Part shown: piece after piece, positions 16,795 to 24,784 of the stretch | Numbering within the stretch: the stretch's first letter is position 1 | How the letters are laid out: every line of letters begins with the position of its first letter | DNA from: an uncultured Halieaceae bacterium | Lineage (GTDB): Bacteria; Pseudomonadota; Gammaproteobacteria; Pseudomonadales; Halieaceae | Direction: 5' to 3' | Assembly (NCBI GenBank): GCA_938074045.1 | Contig: CALJGI010000055.1 | Coordinates: 1-37,360, forward strand | Length of the DNA: 37,360 nt | The notes under the pieces: generated by a model | The model's input: the letters and a program-made list of their open reading frames with translations, nothing else | Databases searched by the model: none | Told to the model about the DNA's origin: nothing | Program-made: the position numbers and the translations under genes

Positions 16795-17044
16795 GGGTAT
16801 CCTCCTCACGACGACGATTCTTCGAAGCGTCCCATTTAGGGTGTTCAGTTTCGAGTATGGATTCGAGCACCTCGATTCGATCGACCAGTTTGTCGACCGT
16901 TACCAGCATACTCTCAACCTCTTCCCGATCTGTTTCATTCAACCCCCGCGAAGATTGACCAACGCTGCGGTAGTGCAACACCAGCCAGATAGGGGCGACA
17001 ATCGTCAGAAACAAGATTGTCGGTACAAAAAGGAATTCAGACAT
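16787..17044 (-). CDS. pspB: Phage shock protein B
   Basis: An 85-residue inner-membrane protein. One N-terminal helix (FLFVPTILFLTIVAPIWLVLHY) is followed by a leucine-rich amphipathic helix and the PspB signature RIEVLESILETEHPKWD. PspB works with PspC to release PspA from PspF under membrane stress. The charged tail after the signature overlaps the start of pspC, so the two are translationally coupled. It follows pspA after 120 bases that hold two short hairpins (see findings). Confidence 0.93.
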   Translation of the reverse strand: MSEFLFVPTILFLTIVAPIWLVLHYRSVGQSSRGLNETDREEVESMLVTVDKLVDRIEVLESILETEHPKWDASKNRRREEDTRD

Positions 17045-17164
17045 TATCCGTAGTCCTGTATCAGTCCTGTAAATGGGTGCCCCAGTAACCGGACACCCTG
17101 ATGGTCATAGCAGACGAACCCCTGTCTACTATAGCAAACACCGGCGCCGCCGGTGCGCCACATC

Positions 17165-17869
17165 CTACTCCTGCGCCGCGGTCGGAGCATCAGCGGCTTT
17201 ATCCCCACCGCCCATCTCAGACTTCAAACGCTCAATTTCCTGCGTCAGTTCTTCGTCCTCGACCAGGCCGTCTATTTCATTGGCCAGGCCACCGGTCTTG
17301 TCGCGCCCCAGATCCATGGCCTCCACCTGACTCTCCAGGTTATCCATCTTGCGCTCGAACTGCTCGAAGCGCTGGAAGGCATTGTCCACGGCTTCACGCT
17401 GAATCTGGCGTTTCACCTTGATGCGTGACTCCACAGTCTGGGTACGCATAGCCATGGCTTTTTGCTTGGCCTTGGCGTCCGTCAATTTCTGCTGCAATTG
17501 CTCCACTTCTGAATTGAGCTGATTGACGTGATCATCCAGCGCTGCTAGTTCAGCGTCGACGATATCGACTTCCTCTTCCAGTGCCCGCTTCTCAAGCAGC
17601 GCCGCCTTGGCGAGATCCTCACGTCCCTTGGAGATCGCCAGCCGGGCTTTGTCCTCCCATTCTCCAGCTTCGGCGCGCACAGCGTCCAGCCTTCGGGTGG
17701 CGGCCTTGCGATCGGCGATCACACGTGCGGATGAGGATCGCACCTCAACCAGCGTGTCTTCCATCTCCTGTATGATGAGGCGAATCATCTTATGCGGATC
17801 CTCCGCCTGGTCCAACAGTGCATTGATGTTGGAATTGATGATGTCGGTCATGCGGGAAAAAATACCCAT
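17165..17869 (-). CDS. pspA: Phage shock protein A
   Basis: A 234-residue ESCRT-III-like protein of the PspA/IM30 family that binds stressed inner membrane and inhibits PspF. The N-terminal amphipathic helix MGIFSRMTDIINSNINALLD is followed by PHKMIRLIIQEMEDTL, which is nearly invariant, and by long coiled coils (about residues 25-185). Its C-terminal tail rich in Gly/Asp/Ala is slightly longer than in E. coli (222 residues). AGGAGA precedes the ATG. It is the second gene of the operon, after the small membrane protein. Confidence 0.95.
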   Translation of the reverse strand: MGIFSRMTDIINSNINALLDQAEDPHKMIRLIIQEMEDTLVEVRSSSARVIADRKAATRRLDAVRAEAGEWEDKARLAISKGREDLAKAALLEKRALEEEVDIVDAELAALDDHVNQLNSEVEQLQQKLTDAKAKQKAMAMRTQTVESRIKVKRQIQREAVDNAFQRFEQFERKMDNLESQVEAMDLGRDKTGGLANEIDGLVEDEELTQEIERLKSEMGGGDKAADAPTAAQE

Positions 17870-17907
17870 TTGCTTTCTCCTATTGCTTACAACAAGTGTC
17901 TCAAAAT

Positions 17908-18078
17908 TCAGGAAACGTGACGAATCAGTGGGTTGTAAAACCAGTACAGCGTCTCAATGACAAAAATGACCTGCACCAGGGTGGCAGCCGCCGCACCCGG
18001 GCTACTGATGCTGGCCAGTCCGGCGCAAAAAACCGCCAGTACTGAATAGATTATCGCCCGCTCTTCGATATTGTTCAT
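17908..18078 (-). CDS. Small membrane protein leading the psp operon
   Basis: A 56-residue protein starting MNNIEERAIIYSVLAVFCAG, with two hydrophobic stretches around a short SPGAAAAT turn and a tail FYNPLIRHVS. GGAG lies 8 bases before the ATG at 18078; a longer in-frame form from 18180 would run through the promoter and is rejected. The helix-SxxGAAA-helix layout recalls DUF1328/YtjA-type small membrane proteins, a resemblance by eye only. It lies 38 bases ahead of pspA behind the probable sigma-54 promoter, so it should be among the most induced psp genes. E. coli has no such gene before pspA. Confidence 0.75.
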   Translation of the reverse strand: MNNIEERAIIYSVLAVFCAGLASISSPGAAAATLVQVIFVIETLYWFYNPLIRHVS

Positions 18079-18120
18079 GTTCTGGTCTCCGATAGATTTT
18101 TCTGTGAACACGTAATAGCA

Positions 18121-18136
18121 ATCAGGTTTCGTGCCA
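18121..18136 (-). promoter_or_regulatory. Probable sigma-54 promoter of the psp operon
   Basis: On the minus strand TGGCACGAAACCTGAT gives a full -24 element (TGGCAC) and, at the correct spacing, CTGAT where TTGCA/T is usual. It lies about 43 bases before the first psp ATG and divergent from pspF, a sigma-54 activator, which strengthens the call despite the weak -12. Confidence 0.55.
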
Positions 18137-18260
18137 CATATAAGGTTTTCTATATTATTCAATAAGTTATTGAAATCCACGCAGCATCCAAAGAGAAAAA
18201 ATAGGTTTTTATTACCATTTAAATAGTGTTTTTCACCACTTTATTTGGTATAAAAGACCA

Positions 18261-19331
18261 ATGTCAGTAGAGCAACGCCTTGTTGGAAATTCCCCGGCCC
18301 TTGCGCAGGCCCTGGATCAGTTATCACAGCTCGCCCCCATCAACCGCCCTATTCTGGTGTTGGGAGAGCGCGGCACGGGTAAGGAACTGGCCGCCGAACG
18401 CCTGCACTTCTTATCAGAACGCTGGGACGAAATCCTGATCAAGGTAAATTGCGCCGCCATTAGTGATCAACTGCTGGAATCTGAGTTGTTCGGACACGAA
18501 CCCGGCGCATTCACAGGAGCAACCCGTACCCACCACGGCAGGTTCGAGAGGGCTGACGGCGGCACTCTGTTCCTTGATGAACTCGCCAACATGTCCTTGA
18601 GCTTACAAGAAAAGTTGTTACGCCTGATTGAGTATGGGGAATTTGAACGCCTGGGCGGACAGGAAACCCTGACAGTGGATGTCCGCCTTGTTGCGGCAAC
18701 CAATGCACAGCTTCCTGCGATGGCCAAGAGAGGGGATTTCAGAGAAGACCTACTCGATCGGTTGTCATTCGATGTAGTGCATCTCCCACCCCTGCGGTTC
18801 AGGCGAGAGGACATCAGCGAACTGGCGAATCATTTCGGCGTACAGATATGTCACGAATTGGAGTGGGCGTATTTTCAGGGTTTCAGTCGTGACGCCATGG
18901 AAAAACTGGAACACCACGACTGGCCCGGCAATGTGCGGGAGCTGAAAAATGTGGTTGAACGTTCGGTGTATCGCTGGGGCTCATCCACCGAACCGGTGGA
19001 TGACATTGTGATTGATCCGTTTTTCTCGCCCTACTTATTCGAGCAAACAGGGCAGCAAATTGAAAGACAGGAAACACGCGGCGCCACCTCCCGGGATGCG
19101 GGGGAGAATTCCAAACCCGCGGACAACGACCTACCGACCCACAATGACACAATGGCGAGTACACGCAATCTTGCGGCATTGACCGCCGGCTTTCAGCGAC
19201 GGTTAATTGAGCAATGTCTAGCAGACCACAGGGGTCATCAGGGCAAGACGGCAAAGGCGCTGGAACTGACCTACGACCAGCTCCGGGGTTTGTTACGCAA
19301 GCACGATATCGATGCCAGGCGCTGGTCCTGA
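18261..19331 (+). CDS. pspF: Sigma-54-dependent psp operon activator PspF
   Basis: A 356-residue enhancer-binding AAA+ protein without a receiver domain, as in PspF, which is held off by PspA. Walker A GERGTGKE (residues 35-42), the sigma-54 contact loop GAFTGA (82-87), Walker B GGTLFLDE (100-107) and an arginine-finger region FREDLLDRLSFDV are all intact. A Fis-type helix-turn-helix lies near residues 315-352 (GHQGKTAKALELTYDQLRGL). The linker (about 265-305) is longer and more polar than in E. coli PspF (about 325 residues). It is divergent from the psp operon. A -10-like TATAAA at 18249-18254 lies only 6 bases before the ATG, with no ribosome site. Confidence 0.95.
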   Translation: MSVEQRLVGNSPALAQALDQLSQLAPINRPILVLGERGTGKELAAERLHFLSERWDEILIKVNCAAISDQLLESELFGHEPGAFTGATRTHHGRFERADGGTLFLDELANMSLSLQEKLLRLIEYGEFERLGGQETLTVDVRLVAATNAQLPAMAKRGDFREDLLDRLSFDVVHLPPLRFRREDISELANHFGVQICHELEWAYFQGFSRDAMEKLEHHDWPGNVRELKNVVERSVYRWGSSTEPVDDIVIDPFFSPYLFEQTGQQIERQETRGATSRDAGENSKPADNDLPTHNDTMASTRNLAALTAGFQRRLIEQCLADHRGHQGKTAKALELTYDQLRGLLRKHDIDARRWS

Positions 19332-19345
19332 GGCGTGACCGGCAA

Positions 19346-20839
19346 CTAGTCCTGCATGGTTTGCCGCAATGCGCGGCGCCAGGATGCCAGTCGCTGCTCG
19401 CGGCGACGAGCCGACAATCGCACCCGGAACTCCTGCTCCACCTGCCAAATCTTGCGGATCTCTGCTGTGGACGACCACATACCAACCCCCAACCCGGCCA
19501 GATAGGCCGCCCCGATAACCGTGGTTTCGGTTTGCACGGGGCGTACAATTTTTCTTCCCAGCACATTCGCCTGGGTCTGCATTAACAGGTTATTGACCGC
19601 GGCACCGCCGTCGACCCGCAGCGGCAACATTCGCTTACCCAGGTCACGCTCCATCGCCGCCAGAATATCGGCATTCTGTAATGCCATGGCATCCAGTGTT
19701 GCGCGGGCAATATGTCCCCGGGAACTACCCCGGGTCAACCCGGTAAGGGTACCGCGGGCGTGTGGATCCCAGTATGGAGCGCCAAGGCCTGTCAGAGCTG
19801 GCACGAATTCAACACCGCCATGATCTTCCACCGAGGCGGCGAGGGCTTCGATATCACCCGCCGCTCGCAGAATCTTCAGCTCATCACGCAGCCATTGCAC
19901 CGCCGCACCGCAAACAAACGCGCCCCCTTCCAGGGCGTAGGTCGGCTTCTCGTCGCCCGCCTGTTGCCAGGCCACGGTGGTGAGCAGGCCAGATTTGGAG
20001 CGCAGCATCTTGTCACCGGTGTTCATCAGAATGAATGAACCGGTGCCGAAGGTACATTTTGCTTCACCAACCCGGAAACAGGCCTGTCCGAATAAGGCCG
20101 CCTGCTGGTCACCGGCAATGCCGGTGATAGGAATACCGTCCGGCAGCCCCGGAACGTTTTTGGTCTGCGCCATCTGTCCCGTGGAGGGCACAATTTGCGG
20201 AAGGATGCCCATGGGCACACCAAACAGATCGCAAAGTTCCGTGTCCCAGCGCGCCGTTTTCAGATTCATCAGTGAGGTGCGCGAGGCATTGGAAATTTCC
20301 GTGGCGTGTACCTGACCGCCGCTCAGTCGCCAAAGCAAAAAACTGTCAATCGTGCCCGCGGCCAGCAACCCTTTCCGTTCCAGCGCCCTGGCTCCGCGGG
20401 CGTTATCGAACAGCCAGCCATATTTACTCGCGGAAAAATACGGGTCCAGCACCAACCCCGTCTTGCGCTTCACCAAGGCTTCAGCACCGCTGGCTTTGAG
20501 CTGATCGCAGCGATCAGCGGTGCGCCGACACTGCCAAACGATCGCCCGGTGGACCGCCTCACCCGTATCCCGCCGCCACAGCAACGAAGTCTCGCGCTGA
20601 TTGGTGATGCCTATCGCGGCAATATCGGTGGGTTTACATATTTTCCTGGAAAGGAGCTTGCGGATACCTTTCAGGACGGAGTTCCAGATATCCTCGGGGT
20701 CATGCTCCACCCACCCGGGTTTCGGGTAGTGTTGGGGATACTCAAAATTGACGGCATCCCGCAGGATACCGTGATCGTCCACCAGGGCCACCGTAGACCC
20801 GGTCGTACCCTGATCAATAGCCAGAATAAAACGGGTCAT
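19346..20839 (-). CDS. glpK: Glycerol kinase
   Basis: A 497-residue FGGY-family kinase that phosphorylates glycerol to glycerol 3-phosphate in the cytoplasm. The ATP-binding start AIDQGTTGST, GITNQRETSLLW, the family region GIAGDQQAALFGQ, the glycine-rich TFGTGSFILMNTG and the C-terminal RVDGGAAVNNLLMQTQAN are all present. Length is typical (about 500). Ribosome site GGAGGG. It is preceded by 42 bases and the aldehyde dehydrogenase on the same strand; no glpF or glpD lies nearby, so its glycerol may come from lipid breakdown rather than a dedicated uptake operon. Confidence 0.95.
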   Translation of the reverse strand: MTRFILAIDQGTTGSTVALVDDHGILRDAVNFEYPQHYPKPGWVEHDPEDIWNSVLKGIRKLLSRKICKPTDIAAIGITNQRETSLLWRRDTGEAVHRAIVWQCRRTADRCDQLKASGAEALVKRKTGLVLDPYFSASKYGWLFDNARGARALERKGLLAAGTIDSFLLWRLSGGQVHATEISNASRTSLMNLKTARWDTELCDLFGVPMGILPQIVPSTGQMAQTKNVPGLPDGIPITGIAGDQQAALFGQACFRVGEAKCTFGTGSFILMNTGDKMLRSKSGLLTTVAWQQAGDEKPTYALEGGAFVCGAAVQWLRDELKILRAAGDIEALAASVEDHGGVEFVPALTGLGAPYWDPHARGTLTGLTRGSSRGHIARATLDAMALQNADILAAMERDLGKRMLPLRVDGGAAVNNLLMQTQANVLGRKIVRPVQTETTVIGAAYLAGLGVGMWSSTAEIRKIWQVEQEFRVRLSARRREQRLASWRRALRQTMQD

Positions 20840-20881
20840 ACAAAGCCCTCCAGTTGCTTGTAGTGGTAATCAGATCCAGTA

Positions 20882-22306
20882 TCAGGCAGCGCCGGACACA
20901 GCTTTGATTTCCAGGTAATCAGAGAACCCATGAGGGCCCCATTCACGCCCATTTCCCGACTGTTTGTAACCACCAAAAGGCGTGTTCAGGTCGCCAGCGG
21001 TGCCGTTCACGCCAATATTCCCCGCCCGGATTCTTCTCGCAACCGCCTGCACGCGCTCCATGTCCTGACCCTGTACATAACCGGCCAATCCATAGGGCGT
21101 ATCATTAGCCACCTCAATGGCCTCGTCCACCGAATCATAAGGCAGAATACAAAGCACCGGCCCGAAAATTTCCTCTCGAGCTATGGTCATGTCGTTGTTC
21201 ACATCGCTGAAGATGGTGGGACGAACATAGTATCCGGTCTCGAGACCTTCAGGTCGGCCAGTGCCACCACACAGCACAGTGGCGCCCTCATCAATACCTT
21301 TTTGAATCAGGCCCTGGATTTTATCGAACTGAACCTGACTCACCACTGGACCCATGGTGGTTGCCGGGTCTGTGGGATCACCGACAACAGATCGCTCAGC
21401 CACCGCGACCGCCAGTTTCTCAACCTCTTCCTTGAGCGCCCTGGGAACCAGTAGACGCGAAGGAGCATTACAGGATTGACCAGTATTGTTGAACATCCGC
21501 TCCACACTGAAGGTTACCGCCGATTCAAGCTCAGCGTCGTCCAGCAGAATGTTGGGTGACTTGCCGCCCAGTTCCTGGGTAACACGCTTTACGGTGGGCG
21601 CTGCATTCTGCGCGACCAGGGAACCCGCTCGTGTCGAACCAGTAAATGACATCATATCGACATCAGGGTGTCCGGACAGGGCTGTGCCCACCCCAGCGCC
21701 ATCGCCATTGATCATGTTGTACACCCCAGCCGGGACACCTGCCTCGGCCAGAATTTCTGAAAATACGTAGCCGGACAAGGGGGCGACTTCGGATGGCTTT
21801 AGAACCATGGTGCAGCCGACGGCAAGTGCCGGGGCTACTTTGCAGGTGATTTGATTCAGGGGCCAGTTCCACGGCGTAATCAGGCCACATACGCCAATAG
21901 GCTCTTTTAAAATCGTGCTATTACCCAGAGACTCCGTGAAATCATACGACTTGAGTACCGCCAGTGCCGTGCCCAGATGACCCAGTCCTGAACCTGTCTG
22001 CGCCTGGGAAGCCAGCTTTGTGGGGGCCCCCATTTCCTCGCGGACAGCGTCGGCCAGGTCCTCAAAGCGAGCCTGGTAGGCCGCAATAATCGCTTCCAGC
22101 AGCTCAATTCTCTCCTCACGACTACTGAAACCAAAGGTCTCAAAGGCTTTGCGGGCTGCAGCAACAGCCAGATCCACGTCAGCAGCTGAGCCATTGGAAA
22201 TAACCGCGCAGGTTTGCTCAGTGGCGGGATTGATTACATCAATAGTAGCCGGTGAAACCGGGTCTACCCACTGACCATTGATATAGAATTTGTCATATAC
22301 ACGCAT
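20882..22306 (-). CDS. NAD(P)-dependent aldehyde dehydrogenase
   Basis: A 474-residue aldehyde dehydrogenase superfamily enzyme that oxidises an aldehyde to its acid. The oxyanion Asn147 (TPWNWP), cofactor Lys in VLKPSEVAP, general base Glu245 (QELGGKSPN) and nucleophile Cys279 (NTGQSCNAPS) are all present, so it should be active. The EEIFGPVL and PFGGYKQSGNGRE motifs are also intact. Substrate range is not readable. It probably forms a unit with glpK and lies downstream of the CoA-transferase gene, from which a 159-base gap with a palindromic operator candidate separates it. Confidence 0.92.
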   Translation of the reverse strand: MRVYDKFYINGQWVDPVSPATIDVINPATEQTCAVISNGSAADVDLAVAAARKAFETFGFSSREERIELLEAIIAAYQARFEDLADAVREEMGAPTKLASQAQTGSGLGHLGTALAVLKSYDFTESLGNSTILKEPIGVCGLITPWNWPLNQITCKVAPALAVGCTMVLKPSEVAPLSGYVFSEILAEAGVPAGVYNMINGDGAGVGTALSGHPDVDMMSFTGSTRAGSLVAQNAAPTVKRVTQELGGKSPNILLDDAELESAVTFSVERMFNNTGQSCNAPSRLLVPRALKEEVEKLAVAVAERSVVGDPTDPATTMGPVVSQVQFDKIQGLIQKGIDEGATVLCGGTGRPEGLETGYYVRPTIFSDVNNDMTIAREEIFGPVLCILPYDSVDEAIEVANDTPYGLAGYVQGQDMERVQAVARRIRAGNIGVNGTAGDLNTPFGGYKQSGNGREWGPHGFSDYLEIKAVSGAA

Positions 22307-22330
22307 TGATTACTCTCCGATCGAATTTGA

Positions 22331-22346
22331 GGTGACCTTGGTCACC
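22331..22346. promoter_or_regulatory. Palindromic operator candidate ahead of the aldehyde dehydrogenase gene
   Basis: GGTGACC-TT-GGTCACC is a perfect 7-bp inverted repeat whose inner edge is 25 bases before the aldehyde dehydrogenase ATG. It has no T tract and its 2-base loop is too small for an RNA hairpin, so a protein-binding site is more likely than a terminator. Confidence 0.45.
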
Positions 22347-22465
22347 CGAATTATTGATGCAAGGCCGGCCAACATACCAGAAAGAATCGAACGAAAATAC
22401 ACCCGACGTTGTGACTGACAACAAGGTGTCGCGAAGACTCTGGAGAAGCCGTGCAAGCTCCCGGG

Positions 22466-23680
22466 TCAGCTCACACCGATGCTTTGCAGCTCGGCAATTT
22501 CCTGCTCAGACAACTGCAGAATATCACCCAGCACCTCCTGATTGTGACTGCCGACATCTCCACCGGGCCAATCAGTGCGACCAGGGGTACCCTCCAGTCG
22601 TGGCAGTATGGCGGGTATCTCCAGGGGCTTGCCGTTGATCTCCACAGACTCGAACAGCCCCCGCGCGCGATAGTGGGGGTCCGACATCATATCGGCGGCG
22701 GAATATATTGGTCCTACCGGCACTCTCTCCGATTCAAGAATGGCCGTGATTTCCGCGGCGGGAAGGTTGCCACACCACTCGGCCAGAGCGGCATCGATTT
22801 CCGGCTCGCGCTTTACGCGCCCCGGGTTATCTGCCAGTTCCGGGTCCTCAGCCAGGTCCGTGCGACCGGCGGCGGTCATCAATCGTTTGTAAATGGAGTC
22901 ACCGTTCCCCCCGATGATCACAAATTTGCCATCGGAACAACGATAAGTGTTGGTGGGCACAATCCCGGTAACGGTGGTGCCAGAGGCTTCTCGCACCACA
23001 CCGGCACCAGAAAACTCAGGAATAACGCCCTCCATCAGGTTGTACATGGATTCAAACAGTGCGATATCGATAACCTGCCCTTCTCCCTCGCCTTTATCCC
23101 GCTGAATCAGCGCCAGACAGATACCCAGCGCGGCGTGGATGGCAGAGATAGTGTCGCCGATACTGAGGTTGGGACGCATGGGCGCTTCACCGGGGAAACC
23201 ATTTACGTAGCGGAACCCAGAGAAACCTTCGGTCACAGACGCATATCCAGGCTTGCTGGAATACGGCCCGGTCTGACCGTAGCCCGAGATACGCGTATAC
23301 ACCAGACCGGGGTTGCTGACCTTGAATGCCTCTGGCCCCATACCCCATTTTTCCATCACCCCGGGACGGAAATTTTCGATTACTACATCAGCACCTTCGA
23401 TCAGTTTCCCCGCCAACTCGCGGCCGCGCTCACTCTTGAGGTCCAGGGTCACACTTTTCTTATTTCGACCCAGGCTCCGGTACCAGTGGGATGTGCCCTC
23501 CTCCACAATGCGCCAACCCCGTATCGGGTCACCCGCTCCGGGGGGTTCGACTTTGATCACTTCGGCACCAAAATACCCCAGCATGGCCCCAGTAAAAGGG
23601 CCGGCCAACAGCTGCCCCATTTCGATCACGCGTACCCCGTCCAAAGGGCGCGCGGCCCCCACATTACTACTACTGCTCAT
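22466..23680 (-). CDS. CaiB/BaiF family CoA-transferase
   Basis: A 404-residue class III CoA-transferase that moves CoA between carboxylic acids through an aspartyl-CoA intermediate. The N-terminus RPLDGVRVIEMGQLLAGPFT, VIKVEPPGAGDPIRGW, and SLGRNKKSVTLDLK are strongly conserved. The catalytic aspartate is Asp176 (NLSIGDTISA). VIENFRPGVMEKWG and the interlocked-dimer C-terminus are intact. Members act on formate, carnitine, bile acids, mesaconate or succinate; which one cannot be told here. It is divergent from a hotdog thioesterase, and one regulator could serve both. Confidence 0.92.
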   Translation of the reverse strand: MSSSSNVGAARPLDGVRVIEMGQLLAGPFTGAMLGYFGAEVIKVEPPGAGDPIRGWRIVEEGTSHWYRSLGRNKKSVTLDLKSERGRELAGKLIEGADVVIENFRPGVMEKWGMGPEAFKVSNPGLVYTRISGYGQTGPYSSKPGYASVTEGFSGFRYVNGFPGEAPMRPNLSIGDTISAIHAALGICLALIQRDKGEGEGQVIDIALFESMYNLMEGVIPEFSGAGVVREASGTTVTGIVPTNTYRCSDGKFVIIGGNGDSIYKRLMTAAGRTDLAEDPELADNPGRVKREPEIDAALAEWCGNLPAAEITAILESERVPVGPIYSAADMMSDPHYRARGLFESVEINGKPLEIPAILPRLEGTPGRTDWPGGDVGSHNQEVLGDILQLSEQEIAELQSIGVS

Positions 23681-23775
23681 ACCTGTATTCCTGTGACATT
23701 GAATTTCATGCTGTGCACTATTGGGCCAACAGCGCCTGCCGGTCTATGATAAGCGTCCAGTAGAGGTGGACGCCA

Positions 23776-24258
23776 ATGACAAAATACGAATTGTTCGAAA
23801 CTTTCACCACCGTGCAGCCAACATGGATCGACTACAACGGCCACATGAATATGGGCTACTACCTCGTGGCGTTCGATGAAATAGCGACCGACCGCTGGTT
23901 TGACCAGATCGGCATTGGTCGGGAGCATAAAGAAACCCACAATCATTCCACCTTTACGCTAGCCACCAACGTCGACTATCTACGCGAAGTCATGGAAGGC
24001 GATCCACTTCGCATCACAACCCACCTGCTAGACTGGGATCACAAACGAATACACTTCATCCATACCATGTATCACGCTGAAGATGGGTATATTGCCGCCA
24101 CCAACGAATGCCTGACCTTGTATGTCGATATGTCCACGCGCCGCAGTACCGCGTTTCCACAGGCACTGCAGCTGCGCTTTGCGGACATTCATCAAAATCA
24201 CAGCAATAATCCTACACCAGAACGCGCGGGCCGTGTTCTAGGTATCCGCCGCTCCTGA
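23776..24258 (+). CDS. Hotdog-fold acyl-CoA thioesterase
   Basis: A 160-residue single-hotdog enzyme of the 4-hydroxybenzoyl-CoA thioesterase type. WIDYNGHMNMGYY (Asp19 as the likely catalytic residue) begins the central helix, and FTLATNVDYLREVMEGD and the strands IRFIHTMYH-like to AATNECLTLYVD complete the fold. It should hydrolyse a short or polar acyl-CoA in the cytoplasm. The DYNGHMN wording is like thioesterases of carnitine/betaine catabolism, so betainyl-CoA is one possible substrate; this is weak. AGAGGTGG precedes the ATG. It is divergent from the CoA-transferase gene. Confidence 0.85.
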   Translation: MTKYELFETFTTVQPTWIDYNGHMNMGYYLVAFDEIATDRWFDQIGIGREHKETHNHSTFTLATNVDYLREVMEGDPLRITTHLLDWDHKRIHFIHTMYHAEDGYIAATNECLTLYVDMSTRRSTAFPQALQLRFADIHQNHSNNPTPERAGRVLGIRRS

Positions 24259-24345
24259 ATTCGCCTTACCCTGATTCAAATCAAGATTGTCGAGAGCTCA
24301 CTTACGTATCATGCATCGGCACAGAGAATCCAATGGAGTCGAGTC

Positions 24346-24666
24346 ATGGGCAATGCCAAGCATCACCAGGTCCTGCAGGAAAAACTTGGGGAACTGGAAG
24401 ATCGTCTGCGTCACGTAAAAAAAGACGTGACAAAAGCGGTCTCCAGTGACTTCGCGGAACAGGCGACAGAGCGCGAAAATGATGAAGTCCTGGAAGAGAT
24501 AGCCAGAGAAACCGAGATGTCTATCAGAGACATCCAACTAGCCCTGCGACGACTCGAGGGTGAGAACTACGGTCTCTGTCGTTCCTGCGGCGGTGCTATT
24601 GAAGACGCCCGACTGCACATACTTCCCAGCACCACCTTATGTGCCGAGTGCGCTGAATACAGCTGA
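24346..24666 (+). CDS. TraR/DksA-type C4 zinc-finger protein
   Basis: A 106-residue member of the DksA/TraR family, which bind the RNA polymerase secondary channel. A coiled region (about residues 8-70) is followed by a C4 zinc finger, with Cys78, Cys81, Cys99 and Cys102 in CRSCG and CAECA. It is shorter than DksA (about 150 residues). The paired acidic residues at the DksA coiled-coil tip are not evident, though ERENDEVLEE is acidic. It may be a stress-linked relative rather than DksA itself. It lies alone, with about 90-120 bases on each side. Confidence 0.88.
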   Translation: MGNAKHHQVLQEKLGELEDRLRHVKKDVTKAVSSDFAEQATERENDEVLEEIARETEMSIRDIQLALRRLEGENYGLCRSCGGAIEDARLHILPSTTLCAECAEYS

Positions 24667-24784
24667 ACGGGTATAAAAAAACAACCTTTTACCAGACGTA
24701 TTCTGACCTCGCCCGCCTACCCGTGGTGTCGTGACCTCTGGCGCAGTATGGTGCTAGCCATTACTACCCAGTGGAATACTTGCC

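Noticed and set aside
18078..18180. Longer 90-residue form of the psp-leading membrane protein
   Set aside because: It would start upstream of the sigma-54-type promoter and lacks a ribosome site; the ATG at 18078 has GGAG.
18883..19566. 227-codon open frame on the minus strand
   Set aside because: Crosses the ends of pspF and glpK in a shadow frame and has a random, Cys/Arg/Pro-rich composition.
22451..23749. 432-codon open frame on the plus strand
   Set aside because: It lies wholly antisense to a clear CaiB/BaiF gene, shows no known motif, and its length follows from the codon bias of the real gene.
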